A stretch of 64,000 bases of DNA, taken from contig DATASQ010000030.1 in the NCBI GenBank assembly GCA_036269135.1, positions 62,001 to 126,000 of the forward strand, read 5' to 3'. The DNA is from Palsa-343 sp036269135. Lineage in GTDB: Bacteria; Acidobacteriota; Terriglobia; Terriglobales; Acidobacteriaceae. The translations under genes were made by a program, and so were the position numbers. Each line of letters opens with the position of its first letter. The stretch's first letter is position 1. This document shows, piece by piece, positions 35,422 to 44,606 of the stretch. The notes below the pieces were generated by a model. That model was not told where the DNA came from, ran no database searches, and saw only the letters and a program-made list of their open reading frames with translations.

Positions 35422-36207
35422 ATGGCATTAAAAACCGAACAGCGGGCAAAGAAAATCCTGCAGGTGCTGCTGCGCCATGGCAACGCCTCGGTCGAGGATC
35501 TGGTCAGCATGACGGGCGTCTCCGCGCCCAGTATCCGCCGTGATCTTGTCCGGCTGGAGCAACGCAATCTGGTCCACCGTACCCATGGGGGCGCGCGTCT
35601 CGCGGCGCAAATGGAGTACCAGGCTTTTCGCTTCGACTCCTCCTTTCAGGTGCGGGAATCCCGCTTCGCCGAGGAAAAGCGGCGGATCGGCATGGCCGCG
35701 GCAGAGCTCATCCGCGAGCATGACACAGTCGGGTTTACCGCCGGAACCACGACCACCCAGGTGGCCCGCTGCATTCGCCATCGCAGTTCGATTCACGTAA
35801 TCACGAATGCGGTGAATATTGCCATGGAGCTCAGCAACCAGCCCGCCCTGAACGTCACACTCACCGGCGGTACCATGCGCTGGGCGGGCGCATTCTCGCT
35901 CACCGGTCCCATCTCCATTGAGATGCTGAACGGTGTATTCCTGGATAAAGTCTTCATCGGCGCATGCGGCGTCGACCCGAAACGCGGCGTGACCACCATC
36001 GAACCGGACGAAGCCGCGGTCTTCCGCGCGATGGTGCGCCAGGCAAAGCAGGTGGTGGTGGTTGCCGATTCGAGCAAGATCAGCATGATCAGCCCCGCAC
36101 TCATCTGCCGCCCCGAGGAAATCGACATTCTCGTGACCGACGGCGGCATCACCGCCGAGGCGCTCGAGGCTTTTTGCACTCGCGACGTCGAGGTTAAGGC
36201 CGTATAA
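35422..36207 (+). CDS. DeoR/GlpR-family sugar-responsive transcriptional regulator
   Basis: A 261-aa repressor. The N-terminal winged HTH (~5-58; ILQVLLRHGNASVEDLVSMTGVSAPSIRRDLVRLE) carries the family R-R-D-L signature, followed by HRTHGGA. The C-terminal DeoRC sensor domain (~80-240) is of the sugar-phosphate isomerase-like fold, with GFTAGTTTTQVAR and DKVFIGACGVDPKRGVTT. Such proteins bind phosphorylated sugars. Its targets are unknown; the neighbouring receptors and the carbohydrate operon starting at 40 kb are candidates. It is convergent with the Asp-box gene. Confidence 0.9.
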   Translation: MALKTEQRAKKILQVLLRHGNASVEDLVSMTGVSAPSIRRDLVRLEQRNLVHRTHGGARLAAQMEYQAFRFDSSFQVRESRFAEEKRRIGMAAAELIREHDTVGFTAGTTTTQVARCIRHRSSIHVITNAVNIAMELSNQPALNVTLTGGTMRWAGAFSLTGPISIEMLNGVFLDKVFIGACGVDPKRGVTTIEPDEAAVFRAMVRQAKQVVVVADSSKISMISPALICRPEEIDILVTDGGITAEALEAFCTRDVEVKAV

Positions 36208-36290
36208 GGATCCCCGCCCGCGCGACAGCCAGGATCATCAATTCCTGACCAGGGCTCATGCGCATCGGGATCAACTCCACCAGTCAAGCG

Positions 36291-39200
36291 CTAATGGCGA
36301 GCCGTCTGCTTGGCCTTCTTCCTGGATTCGGGTGCAAAGCCGCACGACGCATCGGTGAGCTTCGTGGGTGCGAGCGCGAGTTCGTGCAGTTGGTTCTTGA
36401 CCAGCATCGCGTTAAAGTCGGTGATCTGCCGGTGCAGACTCTTCCATGCGGCGACGGTCCGGTTGTAGCTAGCGCAGTCGCTCTCGAGGGTGGCAACCTG
36501 GCTCGGGGTGGGCGCCATATCGAAGCCGACCTGCACCATGCTCACCAGCGTGTTGTAGTCGTTGTTCAGGTCCGCGAAGGATTGCAGCGCGTTGGGATCG
36601 CGAACCGGGCGGCGACCGAAGAAGCCGGGGGCCGGCACCACGCCGCCAACTTTAGTCAGCCCGGCATCGAGTGTCCTGGCCTGCGCGGTCAGGTCGGCGG
36701 GCAGCTTATCTTTCGTCAGGGATGCAAGCTGCTCCCTGACGGCATCGACTTCCTCGTGGCCTGCGTAGCTCTGCTCCATGCCATGAACTGCCAGCATGGA
36801 CAGCCTGTTCTGGGACTGCAGCGCCGCCATCAGTTCGGCGCTCTGCCCGACGCGCGGATCGTTCACCACCGTGACCTTGCGGGTGTAAACCTGGCCATCC
36901 ACAGTCAGCTTCAGCGTATATACCCCCGGAATTACCTGCGGTCCGTGGGGACCGGGATTGGTAGAGCCGGCCACCATGTTCATCTGGTTCTCCAGATCGT
37001 GCCGCAGTGCGGGCGGGTCGTCATACTGCAGGTTCCAGTTGATGCGGTTGAGTCCTGCATGCGTGCTGAGGGCGCGCGACTCGGGCGCGGCCAGCCAATA
37101 GCGCGGATAGTCTGCGCCTTCGATCGGTGGCGGCAACGTGCCGGTCATGGTCCGCACCAGGCTGCCGCGGTCATCGAAGACCTGCAGCTGAATAGGTCCG
37201 CTGGGTTCGTGGCTGAGGTAATAATCCACAATCGCGCCATAGGGCACGTTCGCAGCATGGGGCACTTCGACGGAGAAGGGCTGATCCCAGTTGCTGTTGA
37301 TGCGGGCGCGAATCGCGTCCTCGGGTTCGAACAGATACACCGGCGAGGAGCCGATCGTCTGAGCCTCGGCGGCGATCTGGCGCAGCGGCGCGATGTCGTC
37401 CAGCACCCAGAAACCGCGGCCATACGTGCCGATCACCAGGTCGTTCTCGTGGTGATCGGTGTGAACGTCGAGATCCCGGACGGACGTGCTGGGCAGGTTC
37501 TGGCGCAGCGACTGCCAGTGATCGCCGTTATCGAAGCTGACATAAACCGTCGTCTCGGTCCCGGCGAACAGCAGGCCGGGCTGCTTTGGATCCACGCGCA
37601 CGCTGTTCACCCAACTTCCCGTGCGCTCGTCTTTGGGCAGACCAGCGACGATGCTGGTCCAGGTTGTACCGCCGTCGCGGGTGCGCCAGATGAGCGGAAC
37701 ATCTTCGTCTTCACTGGGGGGCAGGGTGGCGCCGCGCTCCGCGCCAATGCGGGCGGCGACATAGGCCGTGTCGACCGTATCGCCGGCATCGATGGTGTTG
37801 AAGATGGTGTGGGGCGGCACGTCCGCTATGTTGCTGACGTTACTCCACAGCTTGCCATGGTCCACGGTCTTGTAAATCTGGCCGTTGCTGCTCACGGTCC
37901 AGATCACGCCAGGCTTCGCTGTCGAGATGGAGAAATCACTGATGGAAGGCGGAGGCGGTGGAGGCGGACCGCCCGCAGACGCGGGCTCAGCCTTGCCCGC
38001 GCTCGCTGCCGCTGATTTGGGTGAGGTACCGGCTGCAGTCCCAGACGCAGGTTTGGACGCTGTTGCTGCTGCGGGGGTCGGTTTCGGTTCCGGACGCGGC
38101 TTGCCGCAGGCGATCTGCGCTGCGCCTTTGGCCGTGGTCAGGTCGGGGCTGACCGCCGTCCAGGAATGGGCGCCGTCGCGGGAGACGAGCAGGCACTGGT
38201 AAGCAACGTAAAGAGCGCCGGGCTCGAAGGCAATGTCGAACTTCTTCTGGAAATCCCGGCCGGCGGTGTACCTGCGCTCATCCGTGCCGAAGTTCGGTGC
38301 GACGTTCTGCCACTGTCCCGTGGCCATGTCAATTTTGATCAGGCCGCTGCCACCGCCGCCCGGGCCGTAGCCCACGCCGTAGATGATGTTGGGATTCCTG
38401 GGGTCGGGCGTGATGATTCCAAATTCGGAGGAAGGCACCGGGCTCCAGTCCGTGAAGTTGATCTGGCCCCAGTTGCCCCGGCTGCTGATCATCACCGCGC
38501 CCGTATCCTGCTGCGCGGCCATGATCCGGTATGGATACTGGTCGTCGGTAGTGACGTGATAGACTTGGGAGATGGGCTCGGTGTACCAGAGGCTCCAGGT
38601 CCTGCCGTCATCCAGGGTCACGCTGGCGCCCTGGTCGGTGCCGACCAGCATGCGCTTCCCATTCGTGGGATCGATCCACAGCTTGTGGTAATCCTCGCCC
38701 CCCGGTGCGCCTTTGAACGGTTCGAAAGTGACGCCGCCATCCGTGGAGCGGTACATGGCGGTGCTGACCGTATAAACGATGTCGGGATTCTGCGAGTCCA
38801 CGAAAACGCCGCTGCTGTACGAGCCCTGGCCGTTGCTGATGCGGAGATCCTTTCCCGCCATATGCTGCCAGGTGGCCCCGCCGTCGTCCGAACGGTACAG
38901 GCCGGAGCCGTGTTCGATGTTGTTGCCGACGATGTACATCCGCTTGCCCTCGGTGTGCATGGCGATCGCTGTCGCGACGCGGCCCGGGAACGGCGGAATC
39001 TTGATTTGAGTCCAGGTCTTGCCTTCGTCCGTGGATTTGAAGACCAGCGGCGGCTTCTTCTTAGCCTGACTGGTGGCGCCGAAGCCAAAGCCGCCTGTGC
39101 CCTGGGTGGCCGCCAGCATCACGCTGGGGTCGTCGTATGCGTATTCCAGATCGCGTGTGCCGTCGTAGTCCGCCGGCTTCAGCACGCTGGTCCAGGTCTG

Positions 39201-39737
39201 GCCGCCGTCGGTGGAACGGTACACGCCGCCGCCATGATGATGGCTGTCGCCCAGCGCCGACACCAGCACCAGGCTGGGATCGGTGGGATCCACAAGGATG
39301 CTGTCGATCTTTACCGTGTCCTCGAGGCCGATGTGCTGCCAGCTCTTGCCCGCATCGGTTGACTTCCACATGCCGTTGCCCAGGCTGCCGAGAATCGGGT
39401 CGCCGGCGCCGGCATAAACCATCTCGGGATTGGAAGGAGCGACCTCGATCGCACCGATGCTGTCCACGCTCTTTTCCTGATCGAAGATCGGGAACCAGGT
39501 CACCCCTGCGCTGGTGGTCTTCCAGATGCCGCCCAGCGGCGTGCCCATGTAGAACGTGCCCGCCTCGCCGACGACACCACTCACCGAGGCGATGCGTCCG
39601 CCATGGAAAGGCCCGACGTTCCGCCACTGCAGGCCGGTATAGAGGTTGGGGCTCACCTGGGCCCGCGCGCTCAGCGCGAGCATCAGAAGAATGGAGAACA
39701 TCAGCGCGCTATAAGCTGCGCACAACCTTCGCGGCAT
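36291..39737 (-). CDS. Very large exported Asp-box (VPS10/sortilin-like beta-propeller) protein
   Basis: About 1148 aa, starting at the ATG at 39737 that gives a clean signal peptide (LCAAYSALMFSILLMLALSARAQ); the frame runs on to 39872 but those 45 residues precede the signal. At least ten Asp-box-like motifs of type S-x-D-x-G-x-x-W are present (KSTDAGKSW, RSTDGGQTW, KSTDEGKTW, RSDDGGATW, RTRDGGTTW, VSFDNGDHW), implying a ten-bladed or double propeller. A low-complexity Ala/Pro/Lys linker with seven consecutive prolines (~res. 590-645) splits the propeller region. The C-terminal ~300 residues form a separate domain with VYTLKLTVDGQVYTRKVTV and a helical end. Enzymatic activity is not evident; sialidase-like, xyloglucanase-like or binding roles are possible. 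Confidence 0.85.
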   Translation of the reverse strand: MPRRLCAAYSALMFSILLMLALSARAQVSPNLYTGLQWRNVGPFHGGRIASVSGVVGEAGTFYMGTPLGGIWKTTSAGVTWFPIFDQEKSVDSIGAIEVAPSNPEMVYAGAGDPILGSLGNGMWKSTDAGKSWQHIGLEDTVKIDSILVDPTDPSLVLVSALGDSHHHGGGVYRSTDGGQTWTSVLKPADYDGTRDLEYAYDDPSVMLAATQGTGGFGFGATSQAKKKPPLVFKSTDEGKTWTQIKIPPFPGRVATAIAMHTEGKRMYIVGNNIEHGSGLYRSDDGGATWQHMAGKDLRISNGQGSYSSGVFVDSQNPDIVYTVSTAMYRSTDGGVTFEPFKGAPGGEDYHKLWIDPTNGKRMLVGTDQGASVTLDDGRTWSLWYTEPISQVYHVTTDDQYPYRIMAAQQDTGAVMISSRGNWGQINFTDWSPVPSSEFGIITPDPRNPNIIYGVGYGPGGGGSGLIKIDMATGQWQNVAPNFGTDERRYTAGRDFQKKFDIAFEPGALYVAYQCLLVSRDGAHSWTAVSPDLTTAKGAAQIACGKPRPEPKPTPAAATASKPASGTAAGTSPKSAAASAGKAEPASAGGPPPPPPPSISDFSISTAKPGVIWTVSSNGQIYKTVDHGKLWSNVSNIADVPPHTIFNTIDAGDTVDTAYVAARIGAERGATLPPSEDEDVPLIWRTRDGGTTWTSIVAGLPKDERTGSWVNSVRVDPKQPGLLFAGTETTVYVSFDNGDHWQSLRQNLPSTSVRDLDVHTDHHENDLVIGTYGRGFWVLDDIAPLRQIAAEAQTIGSSPVYLFEPEDAIRARINSNWDQPFSVEVPHAANVPYGAIVDYYLSHEPSGPIQLQVFDDRGSLVRTMTGTLPPPIEGADYPRYWLAAPESRALSTHAGLNRINWNLQYDDPPALRHDLENQMNMVAGSTNPGPHGPQVIPGVYTLKLTVDGQVYTRKVTVVNDPRVGQSAELMAALQSQNRLSMLAVHGMEQSYAGHEEVDAVREQLASLTKDKLPADLTAQARTLDAGLTKVGGVVPAPGFFGRRPVRDPNALQSFADLNNDYNTLVSMVQVGFDMAPTPSQVATLESDCASYNRTVAAWKSLHRQITDFNAMLVKNQLHELALAPTKLTDASCGFAPESRKKAKQTARH

Positions 39738-40002
39738 GCCGGGAGGACCTCTCGAAATGGGGTTTGACGGGTTGGCGCGTAGTATACAGGAACGCTGCCC
39801 GCCGAGGTTGGCCCTCGCGCAGGGAAGCACCCTCGAATCAACTCCATCTGAGGATGGAGCGTCGCACCCCACCCGCCGGCTGCGGCTTTTTATGCGCGCT
39901 CCAGCAGCGCCGCCCGATGTCCACCGCGAATCTTTCAGCCATTGCCTGAGCCGCCTTCCGGCGCACAGGCTATTCCCTCTCTGTCATGATCGCTGATACT
40001 CT

Positions 40003-40018
40003 AGTCTTATAGAAGACT
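40003..40018. promoter_or_regulatory. Operator-like palindrome AGTCTT-ATAG-AAGACT
   Basis: A perfect 6-bp inverted repeat with a 4-bp centre, ending 2 bp before the -35 hexamer. Size, A/T centre and GTC...GAC arms resemble the 16-bp operators of GntR/HutC-type regulators. A GntR/UTRA regulator is encoded 4.6 kb downstream in the same run of genes. Confidence 0.55.
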
Positions 40019-40020
40019 GC

Positions 40021-40049
40021 TTGACAGCATCGCCCGCCCTCTGTATAAA
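40021..40049 (+). promoter_or_regulatory. Consensus sigma70-type promoter of the carbohydrate operon
   Basis: TTGACA (40021-40026), a 17-bp spacer and TATAAA (40044-40049). Transcription would start near 40056, just before the GAGGAGG that serves the GTG at 40076. It is the best promoter match I see in the window. Confidence 0.75.
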
Positions 40050-40075
40050 GGCCAGTCAGTGAGGAGGCTCCTACT

Positions 40076-43000
40076 GTGACAACCAGCTATACAAAAAAAT
40101 ACCGTGCTGGACGATGTCTGTGGATTGCCCTGTTGGCGGCTGCCACCACGTGCATGGCATTCGGCCAGGCCGGCAACGGAAGCATCAGCGGAATTGTGAG
40201 CGATTCATCCGGCGCGACCATCGTCGGAGCCAGCGTAACCGTCAAAAGTGACGTCACCGGCGTTGCGCTTACCCGAGCGACGAATACTACCGGGGCGTAT
40301 TCGATCGTGTCGCTGCCTCCAGCCACTTACGAGGTGACCTTCTCCCAAAAGGGATTTGCGACTTCGGTTCACCGCAACGTGACCATCACCGTCGATCAAA
40401 ACACCATCGTCAACGGGACTCTCTCGGTCGGTTCCGTGAGCCAGGTGGTCACGGTCGCGGGCACCTCCTCGCCCATCGAAACCGCCAATTCAACCGTGGG
40501 CCAGCTGATCGATGAATCGACGATCAACCGCGTGCCCCTGCTCACGCGCGATGTGTATCAGCTGGTGCAGCTGAGCGCGGGGGTGATCCCCACGAATGGC
40601 GTTCCGAATGCGTCCGACACAACGGCGGTTTTCAATGCCCGTCCCGGCGCGGACGTGGCGGGATACACCATCAACGGCGCGACCCCGGGTTCCGTCCAGT
40701 TCCTGGTCGATGGAAGCCCAATCGGTATTGGCGAAAACAATCTGGGCGCCGAAATTCCCGCCATGCAGATACCGCTCGACGATGTGCAGGAATATCGAGT
40801 GGAAACGCAGAATACCCCGGCGAATTATCAAAGCGGCGGGGCAGGCGCGATCAGCTTAGTCACCAAATCCGGGACCAACCATTTTCACGGCGATGCCTTC
40901 GTCTACATCCGGCCCAATACCTTATCGGCCAACGATTACTTTGAAAAACAGATCGAGGCGACGAACGGCACACCGAACCAGGCGCCCGATTTTCACCGCT
41001 ATCAGGAGGGTGGGTCGATTGGGGGGCCCCTCTTGCACGACAAATTGTTCCTCTTCGCCGATTATGAAGCGACCCAGCAGGATTCGCTCCAGACCGCCTT
41101 CTACACCGTACCCACGACGGCCGAACGCGGTGGAGATTTTTCCGCTGATTCCTTCACGATCTATAACCCGCTGGTTCCTGATCTGCCCGGCGGGCAGCGA
41201 CAGGCGTTCTCCGGCAATAAAATTCCGCAGGGCGACCTGAATCAGATAGCACTGAATTACGGCCCGCAGCTTCCAGCTCCCAACGCCGTCGGCATCGGAC
41301 CCTATCATCTCAATAACTATTCCGGTTCGGGACTGGATCCGAATGACGCTCAGAAATTCGATATCCGCCTCGACGGGTATCAGGGGCAAAAGCAACACAT
41401 CTACGGGCGATTCTCGTTCGCTCGCCTTCTCCTCGCGAATGCGGACCTCTACGGAGGCTCGGATATTTACGATCCCTACTACTACCACATCGTGACCAAC
41501 GCGCGGAATGTCCTGCTCGCGGACGACTTCACGCTGACTCAAAACACGCTGCTCCAGTTCCGCTATTCCTTCACTCGTCATTATGAAAACCAGACCGGCG
41601 ATCCTCGCCAGGTCGGCTTCGATATGACCACGCTCGGCTTTCCCTCATCGCTGGCTGCCCAGCAGGTATACAAGGACATTCCCATGGTGTCCTTCGCCAC
41701 CACCGCCGGGATGGGCTCCAATCCGTGGACGACCTTTCAGTATGTCAGCGAGAATCCATACGACTTCATCGCAGCGCTCTCGACGAACAAGGGCAAGCAT
41801 GTACTGAGCGCTGGTGTTGAACTCGAAAAGCAGTTTATGAACGAAGGCCAGCCAATTGCACCCAGCGGCTGGTATCAGTTCGACAATACCGCGACCAGTT
41901 CCACAACCTTTGCCGGCAACGGAAGCGATTATGCCTCCTTCCTCATCGGAATGGGCTCGGCTCCGGGCTACGAGTATGACAACTTCACCAAGGACATCTT
42001 CGGAGCCGAGGCGAATCCTTACTATGCCGCTTACGTGCAGGACGCATGGCAGGTCACAAAGCATCTGACCGTGGACATGGGCCTGCGATGGGACATCTTC
42101 GGAGGCCGGACCGAACGCCACAACCGGTTGGAATATTTCGATCCCAACGTGCAGTACTCAGCCAACGGCGTGCCTTTGACGGGAGGCGAGGAGTTTGCGG
42201 GCGTTGACGGACACGGTCGCAGCTCGTTTACCACGAACATGAAGAATTTCGGTCCCAGAGTCAGTTTCGCCTGGCAGGCGGCGAAAGACTTCGTCCTGCG
42301 CGGCGGCTCGGGCATCTACTACGGTCCGAGCAGCCAGATGGTTGCTAACTCGGCACTCAATAGCGACGGGTTCTTCGCTGCAACCTTCTGGAATTCCACA
42401 GCCTATAACGCCGATGGCAATACCACGCTGGTCGCCCCGCTGGACAACGCCTTCCCGAGCGGAGTGGTCCAGCCTACAGGTTCGTCCCTCGGCCCGCAGA
42501 CCAACCTGGGTAATGAGCTGGCCACGGAACTGCACTCGCAGCGGACGCCAACTACGTACAACTTCAATCTGGGCACCGAGAGCCAGCTTCCGCATGGCGT
42601 GATTCTTGCCCTGGCCTATGTGGGCAGCAGGGGTCGTTTCCTTCCACTGGCCGGAGTGGACCTGAACGAACTTCCGCTTAGCGTCATTGGCCAGTATCAG
42701 GCGGGACTGATGAGCAACAGTATTCCTAATAAGTGGGAAGGAGCTTATCCGGCAGGTACGCCCTTCTCCGGGCAGTCGACCGTTCCTGAATTTTTGGGGC
42801 TGGAGGCTTATCCTCAGTTCACCTGCGGCGCCATCAATTGTGGTGTCGAAGTCTACGGCTATCCCGCAGGCAGTTCTAACTATGACTCCTTGCAGGCGAA
42901 AGTGGAGAAACGGCTGACCAGCCACTTCACTACGCTGGCCACCTTTACCTGGGGCAAGCTCATGACCGACGACTTCGGTCCGCCCCTCTCCATCGTGGGA

Positions 43001-43621
43001 TATTCGGGCGGTTCTGCCCAGGACTGGCGCGATATGAATCTCGAACATTCACTGAGCGCCCAGGATGTCGCCGATCAGTTCAACCTGCAGGCTTCCTATG
43101 ACTTGCCTCTCGGCGAGGGCCGATATGTCAACCTGCACGGGTGGCAGAACCAGGCTTTTGGAGGCTGGACGGTGAACGGCATCACTTATCTGAGCAGCGG
43201 CGTTCCGGTCGAGGCGCCGGCCGGCACCGGCGATCCATACTTCAACCAGCGCGTGGATCAGGCCTGCAAACCGGGAAGCGGGGCTTCCCATACCGCAACG
43301 CAGTGGTTCAACTGGACATGTTTCGCGGAGCCGGCCAGCCAGTTCGTCGCCGGCACCAGTTCACGCATGCTCAGCGATGTTCGAACGAACGGCGGTCACG
43401 ACCTGGACCTCTCGCTGTACAAGAATTTCCGCCTGGGCGAAGGAAGGAACCTGCGTCTGGAGGTATCCTCCTATAACCTGACAAACTCCGTTCAGTTCGG
43501 GTACCCGAGCGTATTCTGGAATCCCTCGCCGACTCCTGCCAATATGTCTGGATTCGGACAGATCACCAGCGATGTTAATATGCCGCGACAGTTCCAGTTT
43601 GCGGCTCGGTATATGTTCTGA
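40076..43621 (+). CDS. Oar-like TonB-dependent receptor of the carbohydrate operon
   Basis: A 1181-aa outer-membrane receptor starting at GTG behind GAGGAGG. Signal peptide (LWIALLAAATTCMAFGQA), carboxypeptidase-regulatory domain ~33-115 (GSISGIVSDSSGATIVGASV), plug-like region (NRVPLLTRDVYQLVQLSAG, GGAGAISLVTKSGTNHFHG), and a long aromatic beta-barrel ending in AARYMF with the C-terminal Phe. It presumably admits the glycoside that the downstream enzymes degrade. It is the first gene behind the 40021 promoter; a nested stem-loop separates it from the rest of the operon. Confidence 0.92.
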   Translation: MTTSYTKKYRAGRCLWIALLAAATTCMAFGQAGNGSISGIVSDSSGATIVGASVTVKSDVTGVALTRATNTTGAYSIVSLPPATYEVTFSQKGFATSVHRNVTITVDQNTIVNGTLSVGSVSQVVTVAGTSSPIETANSTVGQLIDESTINRVPLLTRDVYQLVQLSAGVIPTNGVPNASDTTAVFNARPGADVAGYTINGATPGSVQFLVDGSPIGIGENNLGAEIPAMQIPLDDVQEYRVETQNTPANYQSGGAGAISLVTKSGTNHFHGDAFVYIRPNTLSANDYFEKQIEATNGTPNQAPDFHRYQEGGSIGGPLLHDKLFLFADYEATQQDSLQTAFYTVPTTAERGGDFSADSFTIYNPLVPDLPGGQRQAFSGNKIPQGDLNQIALNYGPQLPAPNAVGIGPYHLNNYSGSGLDPNDAQKFDIRLDGYQGQKQHIYGRFSFARLLLANADLYGGSDIYDPYYYHIVTNARNVLLADDFTLTQNTLLQFRYSFTRHYENQTGDPRQVGFDMTTLGFPSSLAAQQVYKDIPMVSFATTAGMGSNPWTTFQYVSENPYDFIAALSTNKGKHVLSAGVELEKQFMNEGQPIAPSGWYQFDNTATSSTTFAGNGSDYASFLIGMGSAPGYEYDNFTKDIFGAEANPYYAAYVQDAWQVTKHLTVDMGLRWDIFGGRTERHNRLEYFDPNVQYSANGVPLTGGEEFAGVDGHGRSSFTTNMKNFGPRVSFAWQAAKDFVLRGGSGIYYGPSSQMVANSALNSDGFFAATFWNSTAYNADGNTTLVAPLDNAFPSGVVQPTGSSLGPQTNLGNELATELHSQRTPTTYNFNLGTESQLPHGVILALAYVGSRGRFLPLAGVDLNELPLSVIGQYQAGLMSNSIPNKWEGAYPAGTPFSGQSTVPEFLGLEAYPQFTCGAINCGVEVYGYPAGSSNYDSLQAKVEKRLTSHFTTLATFTWGKLMTDDFGPPLSIVGYSGGSAQDWRDMNLEHSLSAQDVADQFNLQASYDLPLGEGRYVNLHGWQNQAFGGWTVNGITYLSSGVPVEAPAGTGDPYFNQRVDQACKPGSGASHTATQWFNWTCFAEPASQFVAGTSSRMLSDVRTNGGHDLDLSLYKNFRLGEGRNLRLEVSSYNLTNSVQFGYPSVFWNPSPTPANMSGFGQITSDVNMPRQFQFAARYMF

Positions 43622-43623
43622 CC

Positions 43624-43677
43624 CATCCGGCACACCGGCTGCGCGATGACTCGGCGGCGCAGCCGATGGGCCGGATG
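43624..43677 (+). promoter_or_regulatory. Nested intercistronic stem-loop
   Basis: Outer arms CATCCGGC (43624-43631) and GCCGGATG (43670-43677) enclose inner arms CGGCTGCGC (43636-43644) and GCGCAGCCG (43657-43665). There is a symmetric 4-nt internal loop and a 12-nt apical loop. All 17 pairs are Watson-Crick. It begins 2 bp after the receptor stop. No U-tract follows, so transcript attenuation or mRNA 3'-protection is more likely than full termination. Confidence 0.7.
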
Positions 43678-43726
43678 CTGTACCGCCCCTGTTTGGCGAT
43701 ACAGGATGAAAGCTTGAGAGGTTCCT

Positions 43727-44566
43727 ATGTTCAGTCCCACACGGCGCGAAATGATCAGGATGAGCAGTGCTGCCGTAGCGGCCCTTTCGACCGGAGGGTC
43801 ACCATTGGCTGCGGCCCAGCTCCCGGGCCAGGCTGGAGCCCCATCCACTCAGCCGGGAGCCTCCGGCACCATGGCGATTGCAGCTCATCCCGGCGACGCA
43901 TTCTTCGCCATGGGCGCTCCCGTCGCCATGTCCACCCACCAGGGCGGAAAAGGCTTTTTTCTCAGCCTTACCCTGGGTGAACGCGGGTCGGCCGCCATTC
44001 CGCCGGCGCAATACGCGGGCATACAGCGCAAGGCTGCCGTCAAAGCGGCAGGCATTCTTGGCGCCGAGGCCTTGTTTCTTCAATATCCCGACGGACAGCT
44101 CCCGGACAATGATGAGGTCACTCTCGCCGTGTGCGATCTTATCCGCCAGCACAAACCGGACACGGTAGTGACCCACTGGAAAGGCAGCTGGCATAAAGAT
44201 CACCGCGCCTGTTACGACATCGTGCAGAATGCCGTCTTCTATGCGGCTCTCCCTACGGTCGTCCGGGACGCGCCGGCTCACGGGGTAAAGCAGATATTCT
44301 TCGCCGACAACTGGGAAGATGCCGATGGCTTTACCGCAGATACCTTTCTCGATATCTCACCCATTTTCGAACTCTATTCCAATGCGTGCAGCGCGTTCCC
44401 CATGTGGCGCGGAGAGACTGGATTTCGCTACAACGAGTATTATTCGAGCCGTGCTGTCGAATGCGGATGTCTGAGCCACTGCCGGTATGCCGTCGGCCTG
44501 ATGTCGCCGCCCAGCCAGCGGGTCCGGATCCTCCGGTCCCTGCAGGCGGAATCTCATCCTCGTTGA
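43727..44566 (+). CDS. PIG-L-family deacetylase-like protein with altered catalytic motif
   Basis: A 279-aa protein preceded by GAGAGG. The N-terminus TRREMIRMSSAAVAALSTGG resembles a Tat-type signal. The core is the PIG-L/LmbE fold: the AHPDD motif is present as AHPGD (H54-D57), with VVTHWKGSWHKDH (H156/H159) giving the remaining metal ligand. Family members are Zn enzymes that remove N-acetyl groups from GlcNAc-type sugars. Here the first Asp of the DD pair, the general base in MshB-type enzymes, is Gly, while the metal-binding Asp is kept. It may be inactive, may use another base, or may be a binding protein. Second gene of the operon. Confidence 0.85.
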   Translation: MFSPTRREMIRMSSAAVAALSTGGSPLAAAQLPGQAGAPSTQPGASGTMAIAAHPGDAFFAMGAPVAMSTHQGGKGFFLSLTLGERGSAAIPPAQYAGIQRKAAVKAAGILGAEALFLQYPDGQLPDNDEVTLAVCDLIRQHKPDTVVTHWKGSWHKDHRACYDIVQNAVFYAALPTVVRDAPAHGVKQIFFADNWEDADGFTADTFLDISPIFELYSNACSAFPMWRGETGFRYNEYYSSRAVECGCLSHCRYAVGLMSPPSQRVRILRSLQAESHPR

Positions 44567-44606
44567 ATGTATTCCCGCCCCGAGCGTCACATGAAGGATA
44601 CAGAGC

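Larger units (their letters stand above)
39738..40075. other. 338-bp divergent intergenic region with promoter and operator elements
   Basis: Separates the leftward Asp-box gene from the rightward receptor gene. Rightward it holds an operator-like palindrome (40003-40018), a consensus promoter (40021-40049) and GGAGG. Leftward there is a TATACT-like -10 (complement of 39781-39786) 44 bp before the Asp-box gene start, without a good -35. Nothing supports a gene in between. Confidence 0.55.

Noticed and set aside
36258..38015. 585-codon rightward frame across the Asp-box gene
   Set aside because: Antisense to the Asp-box protein, whose repeat motifs are unmistakable on the other strand.
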